Below are positions 1 to 5,694 of a stretch of 5,883 nucleotides of DNA, piece by piece. A model generated the notes under the pieces. That model saw nothing but the letters and a program-made list of their open reading frames with translations, searched no databases and was not told where the DNA came from. The translations under genes and the position numbers were made by a program. This DNA is from Nitrospirota bacterium. Its GTDB lineage: Bacteria > Nitrospirota > UBA9217. How positions within the stretch are numbered: position 1 is the stretch's first letter; the number at the start of each line of letters is the position of its first letter. The stretch spans positions 1-5,883 of the forward strand of contig JAAXXJ010000201.1 in NCBI GenBank assembly GCA_013334545.1, in the 5' to 3' direction.

Positions 1-468
1 CGTTTCCGTGTAGAAGTCCACGATGCCGAAGCCGAGGCTCGCTTCGAAACCAGGCGCGATCCCCTCCATCTGTCCGAACACCGCGCCTAGGATCGGCATG
101 ATCTCCCAGGTCAGATTCTTTCCTCCTGAGAACTTCCAGCCAACGAAGAGCGAACCGCTGTCGATGGCCTCGTAGTTGTACCGAGCCTCGAGATGCAGCT
201 GCCCGCGGTCCGCCCTGAGCACGGCAAGCGTGAAGTCGTCCTGGTTGCGGAAGGAATAGTACGATGCCGTGATATCATATTTCCAGCCGGCGGCATCGGC
301 TGTCGAGGACGGCGCCGTTGAGAGGCCGGCCTCCTGGCCGTCGCAGGGCATTGCTCCCAGCAGCAGCGCTGCCGCCGTTGCGATTACACCGGTAAACATA
401 AGAACTGCAGTTGGACAGGTCTTCACACGGGGACCTTCGGATAGTTCGGCACAAATGCGTCGGATCAT
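1..468 (-). CDS. Predicted outer-membrane beta-barrel-like protein, N-terminal part (cut by window edge)
   Basis: Partial gene: 156 codons from the chosen start run without a stop to the left edge. Residues 1-17 are a basic N-region (MIRRICAELSEGPRVKT). Residues 19-41 are hydrophobic (about PTAVLMFTGVIATAAALLLGAMP), giving a signal peptide or anchor, followed by Cys42; AMPC is a poor lipobox, so I do not call a lipoprotein. From about residue 61 the chain alternates polar and hydrophobic residues with many aromatics and Gly turns (YDITASYYSF, LEARYNYEAIDSGSLFVGWKFSGG, WEIMPILGAVFG), typical of a porin-like barrel. No specific function is recognisable. The start is uncertain: ATG at 468 has a weak GGTGA five bases upstream, ATG at 399 would leave a shorter signal, and the frame stays open back to ATG at 579, two bases after the stop of the VIT-like gene, reading through a repeat. 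A beta-barrel nature is inferred from composition. Confidence 0.7.
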   Translation of the reverse strand, partial: MIRRICAELSEGPRVKTCPTAVLMFTGVIATAAALLLGAMPCDGQEAGLSTAPSSTADAAGWKYDITASYYSFRNQDDFTLAVLRADRGQLHLEARYNYEAIDSGSLFVGWKFSGGKNLTWEIMPILGAVFGQMEGIAPGFEASLGFGIVDFYTET

Positions 469-513
469 TGGTTCACCATGCAAGCTGATCCGTTTTTGCT
501 TCACAGCTTTGAA

Positions 514-543
514 AATCCGCGTCAATCCGCGAGAATCCGCGTC
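514..543. repeat. Three tandem 10-bp units (AATCCGCGtc type), single-armed intergenic element
   Basis: Units are AATCCGCGTC (514-523), AATCCGCGAG (524-533) and AATCCGCGTC (534-543). They lie between the VIT-like gene and the likely start of the left-edge gene. The units match the right arm of the two-armed element at 2554-2626 in orientation and core (AATCCGCG). I found no inverted partner arm nearby, so this looks like a half element. It is inside an open extension of the downstream reading frame, where it would encode DADSRGLTRIF. Confidence 0.75.
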
Positions 544-581
544 CCAATGATTTTCAGGGATCAATTTCATCTTTCGCATCT

Positions 582-1244
582 TCACCCCCCGAGCGCCATG
601 ATGATGGACACCAGGACCCCTCCGACAGCCGCCATCGCCAGACCGGTCTTCCAGGCGATTCCGCCGGCATACTTACCGAGCTGGTAGCCGCCGATGAACA
701 GCATCACCAGCGCGACCCCGTTCGAAACGCGCATCGCAAGCGCCAGCTCGGAAATGAAAATGAACGGCACCACGACAGGAAAGGTCGACAGGACCACGAG
801 CAGGAACACGCCGAAGGCGCCGGCGTAATCATCGCGGCCAAGCCTCACCCGGGTGGGCACTTCGGGCAGCGCGACGAGCCTCCGCCGGATATCCTCGAGC
901 CCCTCTGCGCTTATGGCCTCGCCGAGCCGGCCCGGCAAGGCCTCTGCGATGGTGTCATGCGCAGTTCGCGGCTCCGATGCGCCTCGGACAAGGCCCAGGA
1001 GCGTCAGGTTGCGCCCCCGCTCGGTCATTGTCGCAACGAGATACATGACCGCGTCGACCAGGCCCCAGGCGAGGTTGCAGCCGAGTGCGGTCAGCAGCAC
1101 CGTGCGTACTTCCTCACGCCCTGCTGTGGCGGCATTGAGCGCTCCGGTGAACGACAGCGCCATGAGCACGCCGAAAATGATCTCCGAGATGCGGCTGACC
1201 GGGTCCAGCACCCGTTGGCGCTGCTCTTTCTCTCGATCTTTCAT
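582..1244 (-). CDS. VIT1/CCC1-like integral membrane protein, putative metal (Fe/Mn) transporter
   Basis: A 220-residue protein with about five hydrophobic segments (roughly residues 18-38, 48-70, 143-166, 172-193, 197-217). A charged, Arg/Glu-rich cytoplasmic stretch (72-142) lies between the second and third. That layout, and the opening SEIIFGVLMALSFTGA with GLVDAVMYLV in segment 2, resemble proteins usually annotated as VIT1/CCC1 family, which move Fe2+ or Mn2+ out of the cytoplasm. The identification is from remembered resemblance; the substrate is not shown. The start is set at ATG 1244 because AAGGGG sits seven bases upstream. An ATG 12 codons earlier (1280) lies next to a repeat and has no ribosome site. 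It follows the CAX gene by 156 bp on the same strand, the gap being filled by a palindromic element. A generic small membrane protein remains possible. Confidence 0.7.
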   Translation of the reverse strand: MKDREKEQRQRVLDPVSRISEIIFGVLMALSFTGALNAATAGREEVRTVLLTALGCNLAWGLVDAVMYLVATMTERGRNLTLLGLVRGASEPRTAHDTIAEALPGRLGEAISAEGLEDIRRRLVALPEVPTRVRLGRDDYAGAFGVFLLVVLSTFPVVVPFIFISELALAMRVSNGVALVMLFIGGYQLGKYAGGIAWKTGLAMAAVGGVLVSIIMALGG

Positions 1245-1251
1245 ATTCCCG

Positions 1252-1257
1252 CCCCTT
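1252..1257 (-). promoter_or_regulatory. Ribosome binding site deciding the VIT-like start
   Basis: AAGGGG on the minus strand, seven bases before ATG 1244. The longer alternative start at 1280 lacks any comparable site, so this sets the N-terminus at MKDREKEQ. Confidence 0.65.
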
Positions 1258-1282
1258 CTTGAGTCCGAGATGCTAACCATTC

Positions 1283-1374
1283 ACCGCTAAGACGCGAAGG
1301 ACGCGAAGAATTCACGACATCGGTATCTATCGGTTGGGAAGTGGTTCCCTTGGCGCTCTTTGCGCCTTCGCGGT
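1283..1374. repeat. Two-armed intergenic palindrome of 9-bp units (ACGCGAAGx type)
   Basis: The left arm (1283-1308) and the reverse complement of the right arm (1349-1374) agree at 20 of 26 positions. The left arm is three 9-bp units: ACCGCTAAG, ACGCGAAGG, ACGCGAAGA (1283-1309). At the apex is a further perfect hairpin, GGGAA-GTGG-TTCCC (1336-1349). It occupies most of the CAX to VIT-like gap. There is no T-tract after the stem on the minus strand, so it is not a standard intrinsic terminator, although the transcript would fold. Confidence 0.8.
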
Positions 1375-1400
1375 TCAAAATATTTCTCAGTCCATCTGCA

Positions 1401-2498
1401 TCAGTTCGCCCTTGGCGGCAGCAGGTAAAGCGTGATGGCGAAGGTCAGGTAGACCGCCAGTACCAGCACGCCGACGAACCATGCCGAGCGGCCGCTGTTG
1501 GCAACGAACGACGCCGTGAGCGTTGCGATCAGCATCATGAGCACGGCGCCCGGCCAGAACTGCAGGGTCATGGGCGAAGGACCCAGGGCGTAGCTCGCCA
1601 GCACCAGCACCGGCGCCACGAACAAGGCGATCTGCGTCGAGCTTCCGAGCGCAATGCCTACGCTCAGGTCCAGGCGGTTCTTGCGCGCCCCCGAGAAGGC
1701 CGCGGCCATTTCCGCCGCAGCGCCCACGAGCGCCACAACAATAAATCCCACGAAGGCGTCGGTCATCCCCATTATCTTGGCAGCTTCCTGCACTGACCCG
1801 ACGAATACTTCGCTGACCAGCGCCACCAGCACGGTCACACCTGCCAGGGTGCCCAGGGCCAGGCCGATCGGCCATGGCGCTTCGTCCGCCTCCCCGTGCT
1901 GTTCCGCTGACCCGAAGAACTCCTTGTGCGTCTTGAGCGAGAAGAGCAGTCCGAGGCCGTAGATCGTGATCAGCAGGATCGCGAGGGAAATGCTCAATTG
2001 TTCGGTAAAGACCGCGGCCTTTACGGCGTCCGCCGCGCCCACGGCGGACGGGATGAGCAGCGCGACCGTCGCCAGGAACAGCAGGCCCGCCTGAAGCCGA
2101 GCACCCGCCCGGTTGAACTCCTGCTCGTGGTGCTTAAGTCCGCCCAGCAGGAGCGACGCTCCCAGCATGAACAGCGTGTTCGTGACGATCGCGCCGGCGA
2201 TGGACGCCTTCACCAGCATATACTCCCCTGCCCGAAGCGCGGTCAGGGCGATGACCAGCTCGGTCAGGTTCCCCAGCGTGGCATTGAGCAGTCCTCCGAC
2301 CGCGTCGCCGGTCTTGGCCGCAACTGACTCCGTGGCGTGGCTGAGCAGTACGGCGAGCGGCACGATGGCGAGGATGGACAGCACGAAGAGCAGCGTCGGC
2401 GAGCTTTGCCCGAGATGCTCTGCAACGAAGACTACCGGCACGAACGCCAGCAGCCACAGCAGCGGATTGCGGCGTATCTCTTTCAGGAGCAGGTTCAT
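1401..2498 (-). CDS. cax: CAX-type Ca2+(cation)/H+ antiporter
   Basis: A 365-residue inner-membrane protein of about ten or eleven hydrophobic segments, a normal length for bacterial CAX exchangers (CaCA superfamily), which expel Ca2+ in exchange for protons. Two inverted family repeats are visible. c-1 is around residues 68-113 (GGLLNATLGNLTE, Glu80; then LVKASIAGAIVTNTLFMLG). c-2 is around 248-299 (VGAAAEMAAAFSGARKNRLD, Glu263; then GIALGSSTQIALFVAPVLVL). The two glutamates are the expected cation-binding acids. A hydrophilic loop with several Glu and His (about 189-210) separates the halves. c-2 is unusual in reading GAAAEM where the usual motif is GNAAEH. The start at 2498 is set by GGGGAGGA seven bases upstream; an ATG nine codons earlier lacks a site. 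Family assignment is firm; ion specificity (Ca2+ or another cation) is inferred. Confidence 0.93.
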   Translation of the reverse strand: MNLLLKEIRRNPLLWLLAFVPVVFVAEHLGQSSPTLLFVLSILAIVPLAVLLSHATESVAAKTGDAVGGLLNATLGNLTELVIALTALRAGEYMLVKASIAGAIVTNTLFMLGASLLLGGLKHHEQEFNRAGARLQAGLLFLATVALLIPSAVGAADAVKAAVFTEQLSISLAILLITIYGLGLLFSLKTHKEFFGSAEQHGEADEAPWPIGLALGTLAGVTVLVALVSEVFVGSVQEAAKIMGMTDAFVGFIVVALVGAAAEMAAAFSGARKNRLDLSVGIALGSSTQIALFVAPVLVLASYALGPSPMTLQFWPGAVLMMLIATLTASFVANSGRSAWFVGVLVLAVYLTFAITLYLLPPRAN

Positions 2499-2505
2499 AG
2501 CGGCA

Positions 2506-2513
2506 TCCTCCCC
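2506..2513 (-). promoter_or_regulatory. Strong ribosome binding site of the CAX gene
   Basis: GGGGAGGA on the minus strand, seven bases before ATG 2498. It lies inside the longer open frame that begins at 2525, which argues that the upstream ATG is not used. Confidence 0.8.
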
Positions 2514-2553
2514 TAACCCGGGCAAGCCGAAACCAAAATCGAATGCGCGTTAG

Positions 2554-2626
2554 CCGCGGATGCACACTGATGAACACGGATAAAGATCAAAAAGAAGTGT
2601 TGCTGAAAATCCGTGCCAATCCGCGG
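2554..2626. repeat. Two-armed intergenic palindrome of GGAT-ending units (CCGCGGAT / CACGGAT type)
   Basis: The left arm (2554-2581) is three units of 9-10 bp: CCGCGGATG, CACACTGATG, AACACGGAT. The right arm (2609-2626), reverse-complemented, reads CCGCGGATTGGCACGGAT, so the arms face each other around a 27-bp A-rich spacer. It sits in the 155-bp gap between the amylase stop and the CAX start, with no other candidate function seen in that gap. Its right arm shares the AATCCGCG core with the element at 514-543. Confidence 0.75.
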
Positions 2627-2653
2627 AAAATAGTGCTCTTTGTGATTCATGGC

Positions 2654-4132
2654 TCAGGCAGCAGTCACTTCGAACAGGTGGTATTGCCACGGCGCCAACC
2701 CGACGTACAGGCCGGCGTCCCGCATCTCGTCCCCGTTTCGGTCGTAGGTCTCGTCTGACAGGACCTCGTTGAGGAGCCACGTCTTTCCTCTCAGCTCATC
2801 CCATGGCACCTGGATACGCGCCTGGGAGGTGTCCTGCCCTAGATTGATGATGACGAGAAAGCGTTCATTGTCCTTGGCCCAGCACCAGGCCAGAATGTTC
2901 AGGAAGCTCTGGTTGTCAGGCCAGCCGCTCCGCTCACAGAGGCGCCATTCACCGTTCCTGAAGATGTCACGATCGACCGCTTTGAGGAGTTTTTGGTAGA
3001 ACGCAGCGAGATCAGGATCAACGACCTCTGCCGGGCGACGGCCCAGAAAGACCGGCAGCCTCACCCTCCGTCCTTCGAACTGACCCTCATGCAGCAGCTT
3101 TGCTCCGGTGAGGGTGAGGATGGCCACCGCAGCGGCGCGTCCTTTTCCGTCCGGGAACGAAGCGGCGGCCCTGGGCTCGTCATGGTTCTCGATGAACCGG
3201 ACCATTCCTTCCTGGTAGGAAGGGTCCGCAAGAAGGTGAAGGCGAACGCTCTCGGCGTCACCATGTTCCATCCGGTCATAGAGCTTCTTGTCGTAGCAGT
3301 GGTCGAAGCCCTGCTGCTGCAGCTCCCACTCCAGGTCCCAGTATGCCTCGGCGATGAACTTGAACTCCCGATGCTTCATTTTGACCGCCGGGATGACCAT
3401 GGCCCAGTAATCGCTCGTGGGCTTCGCTCCCGCGCGGGCTCCCCACGTGCGCTCGAAGATAGTGTTCAGCATGAGCATGGCCATATCGCACCGTATGCCG
3501 TCGCACTGGCCGGCGATCTCCGAGACCGTCTCGATCACCGCCTGCCGCAGCCCCGGTTGAAAGGCGTTGAGCTGAAGCACATCGGGCCAGGCGGGGAAAA
3601 AAGGGTCCCGGCCGCAGGCAAACACCTTCCCGCCCGTTTCGATGAAGGACGCCGGATCGTTCCTCGCATCGTCCGCGTTCCCCTGCACGAAATATTCCGG
3701 ATGCGTCCCGACCCAGGGGTGGTCCGGAGCGACATGGTTCGGCACGAAATCGAGAAGAAGTCGGATACCGCGCTGCGCGAGAGCTTTCCGTGCTGCTGCC
3801 AGTCCCGTCGGACCGCCGAGGTGCTGATCCACGACGTAGCGCCGCACGCAGTAGGGCGAGCCGACGTTGTCCTCCGCTGAAAAGTCAGGGAGGGCCCTCT
3901 TGAAATCTTCGAGCAGCCCTTTGTTCCGGATGGAGATATTGATCCCGGCAGGGCTCCGCTCCCAGACCCCCATGAACCAGACGGCGTCAAAGCCATGAGC
4001 GGCGATGGCATCCCACTCCAGCTCCGGGACCGTCGAGAGATCAACCGGTTTCTTGTATTTGAGACCGAGCTCACGCAGCCAGACCCACGTATTGATCTCG
4101 TAGATGACGGGGTGTTTGGACCAGGCTCTCAT
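2654..4132 (-). CDS. GH13 alpha-amylase-family glycoside hydrolase or transglycosylase, cytoplasmic
   Basis: A 492-residue protein with all four classic GH13 regions. Region I is DFVPNH (residues 128-133). Region II is GIRCD (212-216), with Asp216 the nucleophile. Region III is FIAEAYW, with Glu262 the acid/base. Region IV is ENHDEPR (315-321), with Asp318 the transition-state stabiliser. A TIM barrel starts at HPVIYEINTWVW (7-18) and a beta-rich C-terminal domain likely covers about 395-492. The family acts on alpha-glucosidic bonds; exact substrate and hydrolase versus transferase activity cannot be read from the motifs. There is no signal peptide, so it acts in the cytoplasm. The stretch LLHEGQFEGRRVRLPVFLGRRP (346-367) looks distinctive of a subgroup. 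Start: AAAGGGGA six bases before ATG 4132, with a TATAAT box 40 bases upstream. No glycogen or trehalose genes are adjacent in the window. Confidence 0.93.
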   Translation of the reverse strand: MRAWSKHPVIYEINTWVWLRELGLKYKKPVDLSTVPELEWDAIAAHGFDAVWFMGVWERSPAGINISIRNKGLLEDFKRALPDFSAEDNVGSPYCVRRYVVDQHLGGPTGLAAARKALAQRGIRLLLDFVPNHVAPDHPWVGTHPEYFVQGNADDARNDPASFIETGGKVFACGRDPFFPAWPDVLQLNAFQPGLRQAVIETVSEIAGQCDGIRCDMAMLMLNTIFERTWGARAGAKPTSDYWAMVIPAVKMKHREFKFIAEAYWDLEWELQQQGFDHCYDKKLYDRMEHGDAESVRLHLLADPSYQEGMVRFIENHDEPRAAASFPDGKGRAAAVAILTLTGAKLLHEGQFEGRRVRLPVFLGRRPAEVVDPDLAAFYQKLLKAVDRDIFRNGEWRLCERSGWPDNQSFLNILAWCWAKDNERFLVIINLGQDTSQARIQVPWDELRGKTWLLNEVLSDETYDRNGDEMRDAGLYVGLAPWQYHLFEVTAA

Positions 4133-4172
4133 AGTATGTCCCCTTTATCGTTTATCAAACTGAAAAAATCAT

Positions 4173-4178
4173 ATTATA
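4173..4178 (-). promoter_or_regulatory. Perfect -10 box (TATAAT) upstream of the amylase gene
   Basis: The minus strand reads GCTATAATATG in an AT-rich stretch, placing a transcription start near 4166 and a leader of about 33 bases before ATG 4132. No good -35 is present: the hexamer at 17-bp spacing is CTCGGT and falls within the arm of the palindrome at 4189-4279. This may be an activator-dependent or weak-35 promoter. Confidence 0.6.
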
Positions 4179-4188
4179 GCTAAGATCA

Positions 4189-4279
4189 TTTTGCCACCGA
4201 GGACACAGAGTTCACAGAGAAAGGCCATTACAAGTGGTATTAGGTTTCCTCGGTGTCCTCGGTGAACTCTGTGGCAAAA
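4189..4279. repeat. Two-armed intergenic palindrome of 9-bp units (CACxGAGxx type)
   Basis: The left arm (4189-4222) and reverse-complemented right arm (4245-4279) both begin TTTTGCCAC and agree at 27 of 34 positions, with one extra G in the right arm. The left arm contains three 9-bp units: CACCGAGGA (4195-4203), CACAGAGTT (4204-4212), CACAGAGAA (4213-4221). The 22-bp spacer is unrelated. It separates the barrel gene stop (4306) from the amylase promoter. There is no T-tract after the stem in the direction of transcription. Confidence 0.85.
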
Positions 4280-4305
4280 AGAAATTTCTGCTCTTATGAT
4301 CCCTC

Positions 4306-5166
4306 TCAGAAGCGAATCGTAGCGCCGAGCGCCGGACCGTCGAAGCGCAGGTCCTGGACAAGCTTGTCATCCTTCTGGTCGAAGTAAAGATCACGATAAG
4401 CCAGTGTCATCTCGCCCCACTTGAACGAATAGGCAATGCCGAGCATCCACTGATAGGTCAGTTGCGAGGAGCCCGCGCCGAAGTCGAGGTAGTAGGGGAT
4501 CGACCAGCGGCTGATGCCGAGCGGAATGCGCCCCCTGACGCCGATGATCCCGTCCCACAGGTCCTCCCCCGCGGAAATTCCCCCGTTTCGCGGGAAGGTC
4601 AGTCCTCCTCCGCCCGTCGCGGTGATATCAGTCACAAGCTGCCAACTGGTCGAGGCCTGCAGGGAGAAGTAACGCAGGCCGGCGAAAACGTCGAGCTTCA
4701 CGGCATGGCCGGTCTGGACCGCGTAGCCTGCGCCGAGCGTCCAGGCCGTACCCCGCAGCGACGAACTGGTCGCAAGGTTCAGGCTGGAACTCACAAGACT
4801 GCTGCCGAAATTAACCGATGTGACCTTGCTGTTCTCGTCGGTGAAGGCCAGATAAATGACATCGGTGAAGACCGACCACCTGTCCCTGCGAACCTCGCCC
4901 GTGAGCATGACGACGGACTGCAGGTTCTGGAGATAGTCGTTCGGACCGGTCTCGACCTCAGGGCTCCCTCCGGCGCCCTGCGGAATGTCATACTTCAGCG
5001 TTCCGTTCACATTCGGCAGCCAGAGGTAGGGCGTTATCGAGAATGTCCACTGGTCGGCAGTCGCATCAGTCTGTGCGTGCGCAAGACCCGGGAAGAACAG
5101 TGCAGTTATCGCTGCCAGTACTACCATTCCTGCGGCAAAGCGCTGTCGGCGGGATATCGAGTTCAT
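4306..5166 (-). CDS. Exported outer-membrane beta-barrel protein of unknown function
   Basis: A 286-residue protein with a clear Sec signal peptide: basic MNSISRRQRF, a hydrophobic core at about 11-27, and a likely signal peptidase cut after AHA (residue 31). The mature chain starts with WTFSITPYLWLPNVNGTLKY and then shows repeated amphipathic strands with Gly/aromatic turns (WSVFTDVIYLAFTDEN, AWTLGAGYAVQ, LDVFAGLRYFSLQ, YYLDFGAGSSQLTYQWMLG, MTLAYRDLYFDQ). It ends ALGATIRF; a terminal Phe with alternating hydrophobics is the usual BAM recognition signal. I count roughly ten candidate strands. I do not recognise a characterised homologue, so no cargo or role is assigned. The start is supported by AAGGAG (5173-5178), six bases before the ATG. 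It is 111 bp downstream of the lipoprotein gene, with a stem-loop between. Confidence 0.88.
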   Translation of the reverse strand: MNSISRRQRFAAGMVVLAAITALFFPGLAHAQTDATADQWTFSITPYLWLPNVNGTLKYDIPQGAGGSPEVETGPNDYLQNLQSVVMLTGEVRRDRWSVFTDVIYLAFTDENSKVTSVNFGSSLVSSSLNLATSSSLRGTAWTLGAGYAVQTGHAVKLDVFAGLRYFSLQASTSWQLVTDITATGGGGLTFPRNGGISAGEDLWDGIIGVRGRIPLGISRWSIPYYLDFGAGSSQLTYQWMLGIAYSFKWGEMTLAYRDLYFDQKDDKLVQDLRFDGPALGATIRF

Positions 5167-5204
5167 CTTACGCTCCTTAGCAAGCGCCCTATTTGCCTCT
5201 CTTT

Positions 5205-5210
5205 ATTGTA
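5205..5210 (-). promoter_or_regulatory. Possible -10 box (TACAAT) before the barrel gene
   Basis: TACAAT on the minus strand lies about 38 bases before ATG 5166 and downstream of the 5237-5271 stem-loop, a sensible place for a promoter. No matching -35 hexamer is seen at 16-18 bp, so support is weak. Confidence 0.3.
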
Positions 5211-5236
5211 TGAATTTACCATGGGCTGCGGTTGAT

Positions 5237-5271
5237 TTCCCCACCTCCTGTGCTCAAAGCGAGGTGGGGAA
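5237..5271 (-). terminator. Perfect 11-bp stem-loop, possible terminator of the lipoprotein gene
   Basis: TTCCCCACCTC (5237-5247) is the exact reverse complement of GAGGTGGGGAA (5261-5271), with a 13-base loop. It begins seven bases past the lipoprotein stop codon and precedes the barrel gene. The stem is GC-rich, but the minus strand continues AATCAACC rather than a T-tract, so it may stabilise the 3' end or stop transcription only partly. Confidence 0.5.
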
Positions 5272-5277
5272 GATCAG

Positions 5278-5694
5278 TTATTTCGTCCCACTCGGCGCAG
5301 AACTCGGCTCTGCGGCCGGTGTCGGTGCAGGTGCTGCCGCCGGTGCTGGAGCCTCTGCCGGGGCGGGTGCTGCTGCCGGTGCCACGACCGCTGCCGGGGC
5401 CGCTGTCGGTGTCGGAGCCGGTGTCGGAGTCGGTTTGCTCACGGGAGCAGCAAGGCCGGCTTTATATTCTCTCTCACTGATCTCTTTCACTTGCGAATTC
5501 TGGAGCGTGACGATGCTGCCAGTGCGAGCATCCATCACTTTTACCGCACCACCACTGAAGGTATCGATCTTCTGTGTATAAAACTCCTTGCCCGATTGCG
5601 GATCCGTCACCTTGTAATATGATGCGCATCCAACGACAAGCAGACCGACGCACAGGCCTACGACAAGCCATCCATACCTCATTGACCGTTTCAT
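5278..5694 (-). CDS. Small lipoprotein: YgdI/YgdR-like domain plus Pro/Ala-rich tail
   Basis: A 138-residue protein. Signal: MKRSMRYGW, then hydrophobic 9-22, ending in lipobox VVGC with Cys23 as the lipidation site. The next residue is Ala, not Asp, so outer-membrane sorting is expected. Residues 26-80 (starting YYKVTDPQSGKEFYTQKI, ending VTLQNSQVKEISEREYKAG) resemble the small SH3-like fold of YgdI/YgdR (DUF903) lipoproteins: a short beta-rich domain where a residue-modifying term such as 'DPQSGKEFYT' is followed by 'TGSIVTLQNSQVKEI'. Residues 84-138 are almost only Pro, Ala, Thr and Ser in AP/APAP patterns, a flexible extended linker with no domain after it. Function unknown. The start is well supported by AAGGAGGAG (5701-5709), six bases before the ATG. 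The YgdI-like link is from memory and moderate. Confidence 0.85.
   Translation of the reverse strand: MKRSMRYGWLVVGLCVGLLVVGCASYYKVTDPQSGKEFYTQKIDTFSGGAVKVMDARTGSIVTLQNSQVKEISEREYKAGLAAPVSKPTPTPAPTPTAAPAAVVAPAAAPAPAEAPAPAAAPAPTPAAEPSSAPSGTK

Noticed and set aside
337..347. Lipobox at Cys42 of the left-edge protein
   Set aside because: The residues before the Cys are A-M-P, which do not fit the usual L/V-A/S/T-G/A pattern; Pro at -1 is not accepted by the lipoprotein pathway.
1387..1875. 162-codon frame on the minus strand overlapping CAX
   Set aside because: It is an alternative frame of the CAX gene, rich in Arg and Gly, while the CAX frame carries the conserved membrane repeats.
2543..2758. 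71-codon plus-strand frame spanning the 2554-2626 repeat
   Set aside because: Its N-terminal half is the translated repeat (for example IRANPRKI) and the rest is antisense to the end of the amylase gene.
2993..3880. 295-codon open frame on the plus strand
   Set aside because: It lies wholly antisense to the GH13 gene, whose four catalytic motifs are intact. The product has no recognisable motif, and long antisense frames are expected in GC-rich genes.
514..4279. Short repeats as a CRISPR array
   Set aside because: Units are 9-10 bp, directly adjacent without spacers, and the elements are far apart and differ in sequence.
4189..4279. Palindrome as a classic intrinsic terminator
   Set aside because: The stem is imperfect and very long, and the minus strand continues with AAAATGATC rather than a run of T.
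4462..5235. 257-codon open frame on the plus strand
   Set aside because: Antisense to the barrel gene, which has a signal peptide, ribosome site and terminal Phe. The plus-strand product is Arg/Gly-rich with no fold signature.
5210..5581. Ala/Gly-rich plus-strand frame
   Set aside because: It is the antisense image of the Pro/Ala tail of the lipoprotein; the low complexity comes from the repetitive DNA.
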